In this document: in pieces, positions 32,807 to 40,399 of the stretch
How positions within the stretch are numbered: the stretch's first letter is position 1
How the letters are laid out: the number at the start of each line of letters is the position of its first letter
Source of the DNA: CAXMRP01 sp964196155
Lineage (GTDB): Bacteria > Pseudomonadota > Alphaproteobacteria > Rhizobiales > Afifellaceae
Direction of reading: 5' to 3'
Assembly (NCBI GenBank): GCA_964196155.1
Contig: CAXMRP010000145.1
Span: 1-40,546 of the forward strand
DNA length: 40,546 nucleotides
Made by a program: the position numbers and the translations under genes
Notes under the pieces: model-generated
What the model was told of the DNA's origin: nothing
The model's input: the letters and a program-made list of their open reading frames with translations, nothing else
Database searches by the model: none

Positions 32807-34390
32807 TCACTCCGCTGCCGCTTCAAATGGCGGGGGCGGTGTCCATTTCAAGATCGGCTTGCGGGCCGCACCGGTTTCATCGAGCCGTTTTCGCGGCGCA
32901 AAGCGCGGCGCCTGGGTAAACCGTTCGGCCGCGCCGTCTTTGGCGGCGAAAACCAGATCACGCAGCGTTGCGATGAACAGATCGAGACTCGCGCGGGATT
33001 CCGATTCCGTCGGTTCGATCAACAACGCACCATGGACAACCAGCGGGAAATACATGGTCATCGGATGATAACCCTCATCGATCATCGCCTTGGCGAAATC
33101 CAGCGTCGTGACGTCGGTATCCCTGAGGAACGTATCGTCAAACAGCACCTCGTGCATCGACGGATGATCAGGGAACGGGAGGGACATCAGGTCTGACAAG
33201 CCGGCCCGGATGTAATTGGCATTCAGCACCGCATCCTCGGACACCTGCCGCATGCCATCGGCACCGTGCGAGAGCATCCACGCCAACGCCCGCACGAACA
33301 TGCCCATTTGCCCGTGAAACGCCGTCAACCGGCCGAACGCATCCGCAGAGCTGTCGTCATCTTTTGATTCAACCAGCCGGTATCGCCCGTCCGCCTTGGT
33401 CACGAAGGGAAGGGGCGCAAACGGCGCCAGCGCTTGCGACAAGACTACCGGGCCAGCACCCGGTCCGCCGCCGCCATGGGGCGTGGAGAAGGTCTTGTGC
33501 AGGTTGATATGCATGGCATCGACACCCAGATCGCCCGGTCGCGCCTTGCCCATGATGGCGTTGAGATTGGCCCCGTCACAGTAGAAATAGCCGCCGGCGG
33601 CGTGGATCGCATCGGCAATCTTCACCACATCGGGTTCAAACAGGCCGCAGGTATTGGGGTTGGTCAGCATGATCGCCGCGACCTCGCCCGGGTGGGCATC
33701 GATCAGTCCCTGCACCGAGGCCGGGTCGACGGTTCCGTCGTCGCGGGCAGGAACTTCCAGCACATTGTAACCGAGCAGCGCTGCGGTCGCCGGATTGGTG
33801 CCGTGGGCCGATTCCGGTACCAGCACGAAAGAGCGTGCTTCGCCACGCGCCGCCAGTGCCGCCTTGATCGCCATCATGCCGCACAATTCGCCATGGGCGC
33901 CGGCCTTGGGTGACATGGCGATCGACGCCATGCCGGTGATCGTGGTCAGCCAGCCGGCCAGTTCCTCGATCAGCCGCAGCGCGCCTTGCACGGTGGATTG
34001 CGGTTGCAGCGGATGAATATCGGCAAAGCCGGGCAGCCGCGCCATGGTCTCGTTGATCCGCGGATTGTGCTTCATGGTGCACGAACCCAGCGGATAAAGC
34101 CCCATGTCGATGGCGTAGTTTTTTTGGCTGAGGCGCACATAGTGGCGCACTGCCTCCGGTTCCGACAGGCCCGGCAGATCGATCGGCGTGGATCGGGCGT
34201 GATTTCCAAGCCTCGGTTTGGCGTTGGCGACCGGCTCGATATCGACACCGCATGCTTCGGGTCGGCCGATCTCGAAGATCAGCGGTTCTTCCAGCTGCAA
34301 AGCGCGATTGCCGGTGAAGGTCGGCCGGACCGGTGTGCCGACGGTGTCATCGTTTTCGTTTGGACGGGTGGGGCGGCCTTGGTCGTTCAT
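32807..34390 (-). CDS. gcvPB: Glycine dehydrogenase (decarboxylating) subunit 2, GcvPB
   Basis: Second half of the two-subunit P-protein of the glycine cleavage system; it decarboxylates glycine and passes the aminomethyl group to lipoylated GcvH. The 527-residue protein carries the PLP lysine, Lys299, in HINLHKTFSTPHGGGGPG. Other marks are YPLGSCTMKHNPRIN and MSPKAGAHGELCGM. The ATG shares one base with the gcvPA stop (TGATG); a GTG directly precedes it. Length agrees with the split form, not the fused ~950-residue GcvP. Confidence 0.97.
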   Translation of the reverse strand: MNDQGRPTRPNENDDTVGTPVRPTFTGNRALQLEEPLIFEIGRPEACGVDIEPVANAKPRLGNHARSTPIDLPGLSEPEAVRHYVRLSQKNYAIDMGLYPLGSCTMKHNPRINETMARLPGFADIHPLQPQSTVQGALRLIEELAGWLTTITGMASIAMSPKAGAHGELCGMMAIKAALAARGEARSFVLVPESAHGTNPATAALLGYNVLEVPARDDGTVDPASVQGLIDAHPGEVAAIMLTNPNTCGLFEPDVVKIADAIHAAGGYFYCDGANLNAIMGKARPGDLGVDAMHINLHKTFSTPHGGGGPGAGPVVLSQALAPFAPLPFVTKADGRYRLVESKDDDSSADAFGRLTAFHGQMGMFVRALAWMLSHGADGMRQVSEDAVLNANYIRAGLSDLMSLPFPDHPSMHEVLFDDTFLRDTDVTTLDFAKAMIDEGYHPMTMYFPLVVHGALLIEPTESESRASLDLFIATLRDLVFAAKDGAAERFTQAPRFAPRKRLDETGAARKPILKWTPPPPFEAAAE

Positions 34391-35733
34391 CACACCACCT
34401 CCATCAGCGCATCGGCATAGGCGGCGATGTCCGCATCAGTCACGGTTTCCGTCGCCGCTACAATCAATAGATTGTCGAGATCAGCATGACCTGGCTCCAG
34501 CCGCGAGGCTGGCACCCCGGCCAGCACGTCACGTTCGGCAAGCGCCCGCACCGCATCTTTCGCCGGCTTGGGCAGACGCAGCGTGAACTCATTGAAGAAC
34601 GTCTCGTTGATCACCTCGACGCCGGGCACGGCACCCAGCGCATCGGCAAGCTGGCAGGCGCGGGCGTGATTGGCTTCGGCAAGTTTGCGCAAACCTGCTT
34701 CGCCCAACAGGGTCATGTGGATGGTGAAGGCCAGGCAACAAAGCCCTGAATTGGTGCAAATATTCGAGGTCGCCTTGTCGCGGCGGATATGTTGCTCGCG
34801 GGTCGAAAGCGTCAGCACGAAGCCACGGTCTCCCGCCGCGTCAACCGTCTCGCCACACACCCGGCCGGGCATCTGCCGCAGATATTTCTGCCGCGTCGCG
34901 AACAGGCCGACATAGGGTCCGCCAAAGGTCAGCGGATTGCCGATCGACTGGCCTTCGCCAACCACAATATCGGCGCCCTTGGCGCCCGGCGGCTCCAGCA
35001 TGCCCAGCGAAATGACTTCGGTAAAGACCGCAACAAGCAGCGCGCCGTGGGCGTGGGCTTTTTCCGCAATCGGCTCCAGATCGATCAACTGGCCATAGAC
35101 CGTCGGGGACTGCACGACTACGCAAGATGTCTCGTCGTCGATGGCGTCGATGATCGCCTCGGTGCCGGCCGGATCGGGCGGCAGGGCGGCAACAACGCCG
35201 CCGCTCATTCCCGAGAGTGTCTCCACTACACCACGATATTGCGGGTGCAGACCGCCGGAAATAACGGCCTTTTTGCATTTTGTCAGCCGGTGCGCCATCA
35301 AAACCGCCTCGGCGGTGCCGGTCGAGCCGTCATACATGGAGGCATTGGCCACATCCATCGCTGTCAGATTGGCCACCTGGGTCTGGAATTCAAACAGGCT
35401 CTGCAAGGTGCCCTGGGTGATTTCGGGCTGGTACGGTGTGTAGGAAGTGAGGAATTCCGAGCGCTGGATAATGTGATCGACACTGGCCGGCACATGGTGG
35501 CGATAGGCCCCGGCGCCGACGAAAAACGGCCCCGCCCCGGCGGCACGATTGTCCCCCGCCAGCGCAGACAGATGGCGCGCCACCGCCATTTCAGACTGAT
35601 GATCCGGCAGATCGAGTTTGTCGCCGAGCAGCTTGTCGGCGGGCACACCGGAAAACAGATCGTCGATCGCGCCGACGCCGATCGTCGCCAGCATGTCGGC
35701 ACGGTCCTGGTCCGTGTGGGGGAGATAGCGCAT
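34390..35733 (-). CDS. gcvPA: Glycine dehydrogenase (decarboxylating) subunit 1, GcvPA
   Basis: First half of the two-subunit P-protein, forming an alpha2beta2 enzyme with GcvPB. The 447-residue protein begins MRYLPHTDQDRADMLATIG and includes SFLGAGAYRHHVPASVDHI-like (here FFVGAGAYRHHVPASVD), FLTSYTPYQPEITQGTLQSLFEFQ and ANASMYDGSTGTAEAVLMA, all typical of GcvPA. It lacks the PLP lysine, which is in GcvPB. Start is 18 bp after gcvH and the end overlaps gcvPB by 1 bp, so stoichiometric translation is likely. Confidence 0.97.
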   Translation of the reverse strand: MRYLPHTDQDRADMLATIGVGAIDDLFSGVPADKLLGDKLDLPDHQSEMAVARHLSALAGDNRAAGAGPFFVGAGAYRHHVPASVDHIIQRSEFLTSYTPYQPEITQGTLQSLFEFQTQVANLTAMDVANASMYDGSTGTAEAVLMAHRLTKCKKAVISGGLHPQYRGVVETLSGMSGGVVAALPPDPAGTEAIIDAIDDETSCVVVQSPTVYGQLIDLEPIAEKAHAHGALLVAVFTEVISLGMLEPPGAKGADIVVGEGQSIGNPLTFGGPYVGLFATRQKYLRQMPGRVCGETVDAAGDRGFVLTLSTREQHIRRDKATSNICTNSGLCCLAFTIHMTLLGEAGLRKLAEANHARACQLADALGAVPGVEVINETFFNEFTLRLPKPAKDAVRALAERDVLAGVPASRLEPGHADLDNLLIVAATETVTDADIAAYADALMEVV

Positions 35734-35751
35734 AATATCAGTGTCCTGCGA

Positions 35752-36123
35752 TCATTGGCTGTCGGCAAATGCCTTGTAGGCATCGGCGTCCATAAACCCT
35801 TCAAGTTCGCTGGTATCGGACAGTTTGATTTTCATGAACCAGCCGTCCTTTTCCGCCGATTCATTGACAGTGCCCGGAGCATCGGCGAGCGCATCGTTGA
35901 CCGCCACAATTTCGCCTGACACCGGCGCGTAGACTTCGCTGGCCGCCTTGACCGATTCCACCACCGCGACCTCGTCGCCCTTGGCCAGCGTCTTGCCGGC
36001 GTCGGGCAGTTCGACGAAAACCACGTCGCCCAGCTGCTCGGCGGCATAGGTGCTGATACCGATGGTAGCGACACCACCCTCGACATCGATCCACTCATGT
36101 TCTTCGGAATATACTATGGCCAT
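35752..36123 (-). CDS. gcvH: Glycine cleavage system H protein GcvH
   Basis: Lipoyl carrier protein shuttling the aminomethyl intermediate between P-, T- and L-proteins. In 123 residues it shows YSEEHEWIDVEGGVATIGIS and the lipoylation site VAVVESVKAASEVYAP with Lys59, then the acidic ESAEKDGWFMKIKLSD. Length and order are canonical. It lies 36 bp after gcvT. The L-protein (dihydrolipoamide dehydrogenase) is not in the window and must be shared with other complexes. Confidence 0.98.
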   Translation of the reverse strand: MAIVYSEEHEWIDVEGGVATIGISTYAAEQLGDVVFVELPDAGKTLAKGDEVAVVESVKAASEVYAPVSGEIVAVNDALADAPGTVNESAEKDGWFMKIKLSDTSELEGFMDADAYKAFADSQ

Positions 36124-36159
36124 TTCGGTTCTCCCAGGAAAATACGATATGTTGTTGTT

Positions 36160-37314
36160 TCAACGTTTGTAATTTGCCGGCACGAAGGGCAGGGCGGTAA
36201 CCGTTGCCAGTTCTGCCCCGCGCCGCCCGGCGACCTGCAATGCGGTTCCCGGTGCGGCATAGTCCGGATCGACATAACCCATCGCAACCGGCCCGCCGAT
36301 TGTTGGCCCAAAGCCGCCGGAGGTGATCTTGCCGATCTCGGTGTCACCTTCGCCATTGCTCTCACCAGTGTCTGGCGCCAGGATCATTGCGCCTTCGCGC
36401 ACCGGTGCCCGGCCTGCCGGCCTCAGGCCAACCCGCTTGCGCAGTGGCCCGTTGGCCAACTCGCTCAAGATTCGCTCGGCGCCGGGGAAATCCGCCGCTT
36501 CGCGTCGCGCCTTGGATATGGCAAAGTTCAGCCCTGCTTCCACCGGCGATGTGGTCTCGTCAATGTCGTGACCGTAAAGCGGCATGCCCGCCTCAAGACG
36601 CAGGCTGTCCCGCGCACCAAGTCCGATCGGCTTGACATCGGCATCGGCAAGCAGCGCTTGCGCAAAGGCTTGCGCATCGCCAGCGGCCATAGAAATCTCA
36701 TAGCCGTCCTCGCCGGTATAGCCTGAGCGCGAGATATGGCAGGCCATGCCGTCAAATGTTGCCTGGGTTGCGGTCATGAAGGTCAGCGCCGCCGCCTGCG
36801 GGCAATGGCGGGCAAGCGCCGCTTCTGCCAATGGGCCCTGAAGTGCCAACAACGCCCGGTCATCGGCTTTTGTGTACATCACGCCATCGGGCAGATGCTC
36901 TGCAATGAACGCATCATCGACATCCTTGCGCCCGGCATTGACCACCAGCATCAACTGCCCGTCCTGCTCCGGATCGGCGGGCCGGGTGACGATCAGGTCA
37001 TCGATAATACCGCCGCCCTCGTTCAGGAGCACCGTGTAGCGCATGCCGCCCGGTTTGAGTGCGGTGAACAGGCCCGGCGTGAACGCCTGAACTGCTTTGG
37101 CAACCGTCTCGTGATCCGGGCCGGAAACGATCCGTTGGCCCATATGGGACACATCGAACAGGCCGGCATGGCTGCGGGTCCATTGATGCTCAGTGATGAT
37201 CCCCTCGAACTGGACCGGCATGGAATAACCGCCAAACGGCACCATCCGTCCGCCATGCGAAACATGCAGCGCATGAAGCGGCGTTTGTTTGAAGGTTTCG
37301 GTATCAGTGGTCAT
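36160..37314 (-). CDS. gcvT: Glycine cleavage system T protein (aminomethyltransferase) GcvT
   Basis: Transfers the methylene group from the H-protein-bound intermediate to tetrahydrofolate and releases ammonia. The 384-residue protein has LHALHVSHGGRMVPFGGYSMPVQF, LFDVSHMGQ, the folate-site SGYTGEDGYEI and LRLEAGMPLYGHDIDE. The ATG has GGAGAG about nine bases upstream. This ribosome site can base-pair with the second aptamer of the glycine riboswitch 50-250 bp upstream. It is first in the gcvT-H-PA-PB-tag unit, which is thus probably glycine-inducible. Confidence 0.97.
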   Translation of the reverse strand: MTTDTETFKQTPLHALHVSHGGRMVPFGGYSMPVQFEGIITEHQWTRSHAGLFDVSHMGQRIVSGPDHETVAKAVQAFTPGLFTALKPGGMRYTVLLNEGGGIIDDLIVTRPADPEQDGQLMLVVNAGRKDVDDAFIAEHLPDGVMYTKADDRALLALQGPLAEAALARHCPQAAALTFMTATQATFDGMACHISRSGYTGEDGYEISMAAGDAQAFAQALLADADVKPIGLGARDSLRLEAGMPLYGHDIDETTSPVEAGLNFAISKARREAADFPGAERILSELANGPLRKRVGLRPAGRAPVREGAMILAPDTGESNGEGDTEIGKITSGGFGPTIGGPVAMGYVDPDYAAPGTALQVAGRRGAELATVTALPFVPANYKR

Positions 37315-37316
37315 TT

Positions 37317-37325
37317 GCGCTCTCC
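37317..37325 (-). promoter_or_regulatory. gcvT ribosome binding site overlapping a predicted riboswitch antisequestor partner
   Basis: On the minus strand GGAGAGCGC sits just before the gcvT ATG. Its AGAGCGC is perfectly complementary (7 bp) to GCGCTCT at the 5' strand of the second glycine aptamer's P1 stem (within 37464-37473). P1 formation and ribosome-site masking cannot occur together. Confidence 0.5.
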
Positions 37326-37359
37326 GTCAACAGGTCAAGACACAGCAAAGCAAAGCTCT

Positions 37360-37575
37360 GCCGTGCCCCTCTGTCACGGAACCTGAGAGATTCCCGGGCT
37401 CTGTTGGCCTGGTTACTCCTTCGGTGGGCCGGTAACCCCGAACTGTTCGGAGCCGGCCGCTTTCCAGAGCGCCATTCGCATTCGCGGTCCTGTTGCCTGA
37501 GAGTTTCCGGGGCGGTTGCTCCTTCGGCGCTCAGCTGGCGCAAACCTTGCGCGCTGAACCTCTCCCGCGAGGCGA
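37360..37575 (-). ncRNA. Tandem glycine riboswitch upstream of gcvT
   Basis: Two gcvT-type aptamers in series on the minus strand. Aptamer I (about 37569 to 37496) starts with GGGAGAGG, has the core GCGCCGAAGGAGCAA (37516-37530) and closes with CTCTCAGG (37496-37503). Aptamer II (about 37475 to 37361) has GCTCTGGAAAG, the core CCACCGAAGGAGTAA (37413-37427) and CTCTCAGG (37382-37389), followed by GACAGAG that pairs with CTCTG to form P1. The known ligand is glycine, usually turning the operon on. No U-run follows, so control is more likely at translation than by termination. Confidence 0.94.
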
Positions 37576-37609
37576 GCGTATGGTCGGGCCATGGCTAAGC
37601 TCGTGTGCG

Positions 37610-37638
37610 TTGATAGGATGGAGGCAGAAAAAATGCAA
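37610..37638 (-). promoter_or_regulatory. Candidate promoter of the riboswitch-gcv transcript
   Basis: On the minus strand TTGCAT (37638-37633) and TATCAA (37615-37610) are 17 bp apart. They would start the RNA near 37603, about 30 nt before aptamer I. The match to the sigma70 consensus is modest. Confidence 0.4.
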
Positions 37639-37709
37639 CTGAGGTGCCAATATAGCCGGCGTGCACCGACGGGCCAATATCTATTCCGGACCCGAAACCA
37701 GTGCTATTA

Positions 37710-38333
37710 TCAGCTTTCTTTTTCTTCCTCACCCAGCGCGACATTGATGAAATAATTGCGCTCACGGCCGGGTCCCGGAACGGTCACCAGATAGACCTGC
37801 GAGAACGGTGCTGACGGCGGCGCGCCGATGATGGCGTCAATGGTATAGTTGGCCGAGGCCAGACTGCCTTCCTGGTATTTTTCCACTTCGATATGCAGCG
37901 GTATCGACACCGGACCCTGCACCGCTTTTGGCCCGGATAATATGCGGCCCGACACGCCGATCTTCAAATTGAGATTGCCCCGGGTGTCATAGACACATTC
38001 GCGCGCCGTTTCGCGGATCGAGGCCTGCCAGATGACCTGGCCCGGATCGTCCTCGAACCCCTTGACGAAGTGCCGGATATTCTGCCGGCCGGGCCGGATG
38101 CGCATTGCCGGACAATAGCTCGTGCCGACCAGTTTCTGCAAAGCGGCAAACTCCTCGTCAGCTGTTTGCTGGTCGATAACCGGTTCGGTCTTTTTCTCGC
38201 GCCCGAATCCCAGGCCGCCAAAATTGCCAATGCCGCCACCGCCGGCGGTGCAGCCAGCCAGAAGGGTGAGGAGCACAATACCCGCAATACACCGGCAAAT
38301 ACCGCCTGCCGAATAGAAAATCTGACGTTCCAT
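37710..38333 (-). CDS. Predicted lipoprotein of unknown function
   Basis: A 207-residue exported protein. The N-terminal helix ends in a lipobox, LLAGC, with Cys28 as the lipidation site, then a glycine-rich linker (GGGGIGNFGGLGFG). The mature part has YCPAMRIRPGRQNIRHF, then strand-like sequences (QASIRETARECVYDTRGNLNLKIGVSGRIL and VSIPLHIEVEKYQEGS) and a Glu-rich C-terminus. Two further cysteines (SYCP and RECV) may pair. I do not recognise a named family. The ATG at the hydrophobic start is preferred over an in-frame start 29 codons upstream. Not adjacent to genes of clear function on its strand; it is divergent from ccrM across 141 bp. Confidence 0.8.
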   Translation of the reverse strand: MERQIFYSAGGICRCIAGIVLLTLLAGCTAGGGGIGNFGGLGFGREKKTEPVIDQQTADEEFAALQKLVGTSYCPAMRIRPGRQNIRHFVKGFEDDPGQVIWQASIRETARECVYDTRGNLNLKIGVSGRILSGPKAVQGPVSIPLHIEVEKYQEGSLASANYTIDAIIGAPPSAPFSQVYLVTVPGPGRERNYFINVALGEEEKES

Positions 38334-38456
38334 GAATGCCAATCCTGATTGTCGGGCGTCTATATCAGCGTCAGCGCGCAAATTTAAGACCTGATTGCAG
38401 CCGGCCACGCCAAACGGCAAATTCAGCCGGCGTTTACGAACTATTCACCATACTCG

Positions 38457-38464
38457 GTAACCAT
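38457..38464 (+). promoter_or_regulatory. CtrA-like half site upstream of ccrM
   Basis: GTAACCAT matches 7 of 8 bases of the CtrA half site TTAACCAT and ends 10 bp before the ccrM ATG. CtrA controls ccrM in Caulobacter, but a second half site at the right spacing is not seen. Confidence 0.25.
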
Positions 38465-38474
38465 ACGGCAGTTC

Positions 38475-39653
38475 ATGTGGAGTGTGTTGCGTATGCGTGC
38501 CCAATCAGCCGCCGGTGCTACAGCGCCGGACTTGTCGACAATTTCTGCCCTTGGTTCCGAACAGGGTCTGCCACTCAATACGGTGCTGAAGGGCGACTGT
38601 GTGAGCGCCCTTGAGGCATTGCCGGCAGCCAGTGTTGATCTGGTTTTCGCCGACCCGCCTTACAATCTGCAACTGGCCGGCGATCTTCATCGCCCCGATC
38701 AGTCGCGGGTCGATGCGGTCGACAATGATTGGGACAAGTTCGATACCTTCAAGGCCTATGATGATTTTACCCGCGCCTGGCTGTTGGCCTGCCGCCGCGT
38801 CCTCAAACCCGATGGCGCCATGTGGGTCATCGGCTCCTACCACAACATTTTCCGGGTTGGCGCCATCCTACAGGACCTTGGCTACTGGATCCTGAATGAC
38901 ATTGTCTGGCGCAAGACCAATCCGATGCCGAATTTTCGCGGCCGCCGCTTTGCCAATGCCCATGAAACACTGATCTGGGCCGCGCCGCGCCAAAGTGCCA
39001 AGAAATACACCTTCAACTATGACGCGCTGAAAGCCTTCAACGACGATATCCAGATGCGTTCCGACTGGACACTGCCGATATGCACCGGTGAGGAACGGCT
39101 GAAAGGCGGGGACGGCCAGAAAGTCCATCCCACCCAGAAGCCGGAATCGCTGCTTTATCGGGTGCTGCTGTCGACCTCAAAACCCGGCGATGTTGTTGTC
39201 GATCCGTTCTTTGGCACCGGCACGACCGGGGCCGTCGCCAAGCGTCTGGGCCGCAATTTTATCGGCGTCGAGCGCGAACAGGTCTATATCGATGCCGCGC
39301 TGAAACGCATTGCCGCTGTTGAAATGGCGGACGAGAAAACCCTGTCCGTTGTGCAGGGAAAGCGCGCCGCACAGCGGGTTCCGTTCGGCAGCCTGCTGGA
39401 TTCCGGCCTGATGCGCGCCGGTACCGATCTGCACTCGCCGCGCGGCGATATCACCGCGACAGTTCGCGCCGACGGATCGCTGATCACCACCTGCAAGGGC
39501 GATGAGATCGAAGGGTCCATCCACAAGGTCGGCGCTCGGGTTCAAAACCTTGAAGCCTGCAACGGCTGGACCTACTGGCACTGCACGATCGATGGCCAGG
39601 ATCAGCCGATCGACGTGCTGCGCGATCGCGCCCGCAAGCTGATTGCCGCCTGA
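38475..39653 (+). CDS. ccrM: Cell-cycle DNA adenine methyltransferase CcrM (GANTC)
   Basis: Methylates the adenine of GANTC after replication and so couples transcription to the cell cycle. The 392-residue protein has motif IV DPPYNLQL at residues 60-67 before motif I DPFFGTGTTGAVAKRLGR (about 243-260), the beta-class order. IVWRKTNPMPNFRGRRFANAHET and KVHPTQKPESLL are the CcrM signatures. A C-terminal RAMA-like domain (about 300-385, ATVRADGSLI, ACNGWTYWH) follows, needed for DNA recognition in CcrM. No cognate restriction gene is present. The N-terminal ~30 residues are variable, so the start could be later. Confidence 0.96.
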   Translation: MWSVLRMRAQSAAGATAPDLSTISALGSEQGLPLNTVLKGDCVSALEALPAASVDLVFADPPYNLQLAGDLHRPDQSRVDAVDNDWDKFDTFKAYDDFTRAWLLACRRVLKPDGAMWVIGSYHNIFRVGAILQDLGYWILNDIVWRKTNPMPNFRGRRFANAHETLIWAAPRQSAKKYTFNYDALKAFNDDIQMRSDWTLPICTGEERLKGGDGQKVHPTQKPESLLYRVLLSTSKPGDVVVDPFFGTGTTGAVAKRLGRNFIGVEREQVYIDAALKRIAAVEMADEKTLSVVQGKRAAQRVPFGSLLDSGLMRAGTDLHSPRGDITATVRADGSLITTCKGDEIEGSIHKVGARVQNLEACNGWTYWHCTIDGQDQPIDVLRDRARKLIAA

Positions 39654-39690
39654 AACTCAGGACCGGCGTCCGTCCCGCAATAGTGATCGA

Positions 39691-40326
39691 TCAGATGCCG
39701 GCGCGGTCGGTTTCGGTGGAGACAAGCTCAAAAGCACCAAGATCAGCGTCGAGCTGATCTGCGCCGGTGAACCGCACCCCATGCCAGCCAAAGTCTTCTG
39801 CGCCCGCGACATTGGCGGCGTTGTCGTCGATAAACAGGGTTTCTAGCGGTTCCAGTTCAAACTGTGCGGAATGGTGCGCATATATTTCAGCATTTGGTTT
39901 GAGCATTTTGACTGCGCCAGAAACCGTCACACCGCGCGCATATCCCAGAAAGTCGAACTTTTTGGCCGTATCATCAAAGGTTTCGTGATTGAAATTGGTG
40001 AGCATGGTCACGTCGATGCCCTGGAGGATCAGTCGCTTGAGGATGGCTACCGTGTCGTCATGGGTGAACGGGATCATTTCCAGAAAACGGGTTCGATACG
40101 CCCGGATATACTCGGCCAGATCCGGATGCTCGCCGATCAGCAGCTCTTCGGCCTCGTCCCAGGGTCGTCCGCGATCCTGCTCAAGGTTCCACGCCGGGGA
40201 ACAGACTTCCGCCAAAAACCACTTCCGGTCCGCCTCATCGGGAATGAGCGAACGGAAGGGAATTTCCGGATCCCAGTGCACCAGCACCTGGCCGATATCA
40301 AATACCACATGTCGTATGAGCGTCAT
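39691..40326 (-). CDS. HAD-superfamily hydrolase (YihX-like)
   Basis: A 211-residue HAD phosphatase. Motif I is HVVFDIGQVLVHWD (first Asp nucleophile; the second position is Gly as in the YihX group), motif II MLTNFNHETFD, the lysine is in AVKMLKPNAEIYAHH, and motif IV LFIDDNAANVAGAEDFGW. The YihX group acts on alpha-glucose-1-phosphate and similar compounds, but the substrate here is unknown. It lies tail-to-tail with ccrM, 37 bp apart; the placement ccrM-HAD-mutY is seen in related genomes. Confidence 0.88.
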   Translation of the reverse strand: MTLIRHVVFDIGQVLVHWDPEIPFRSLIPDEADRKWFLAEVCSPAWNLEQDRGRPWDEAEELLIGEHPDLAEYIRAYRTRFLEMIPFTHDDTVAILKRLILQGIDVTMLTNFNHETFDDTAKKFDFLGYARGVTVSGAVKMLKPNAEIYAHHSAQFELEPLETLFIDDNAANVAGAEDFGWHGVRFTGADQLDADLGAFELVSTETDRAGI

Positions 40327-40399
40327 GGCCTGTCGCGCGCTTGTCCTGCGTTGTTCCGGTTGAGTCGGCCTCTAAGGTCATCTCCCGCCTCCGGCAAGG

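Noticed and set aside
34789..35919. 376-codon plus-strand frame across gcvPA and gcvH
   Set aside because: Antisense to well-supported glycine cleavage genes; composition is that of a complement frame.
37315..37381. Intrinsic terminator as expression platform of the glycine riboswitch
   Set aside because: GCAGAGC...GCTTTGC can form weak stems, but no U-run follows, so translational control fits better.
39654..39690. Terminator between ccrM and the HAD gene
   Set aside because: Only a 4-bp stem (GGAC/GTCC) is visible with no T-run.
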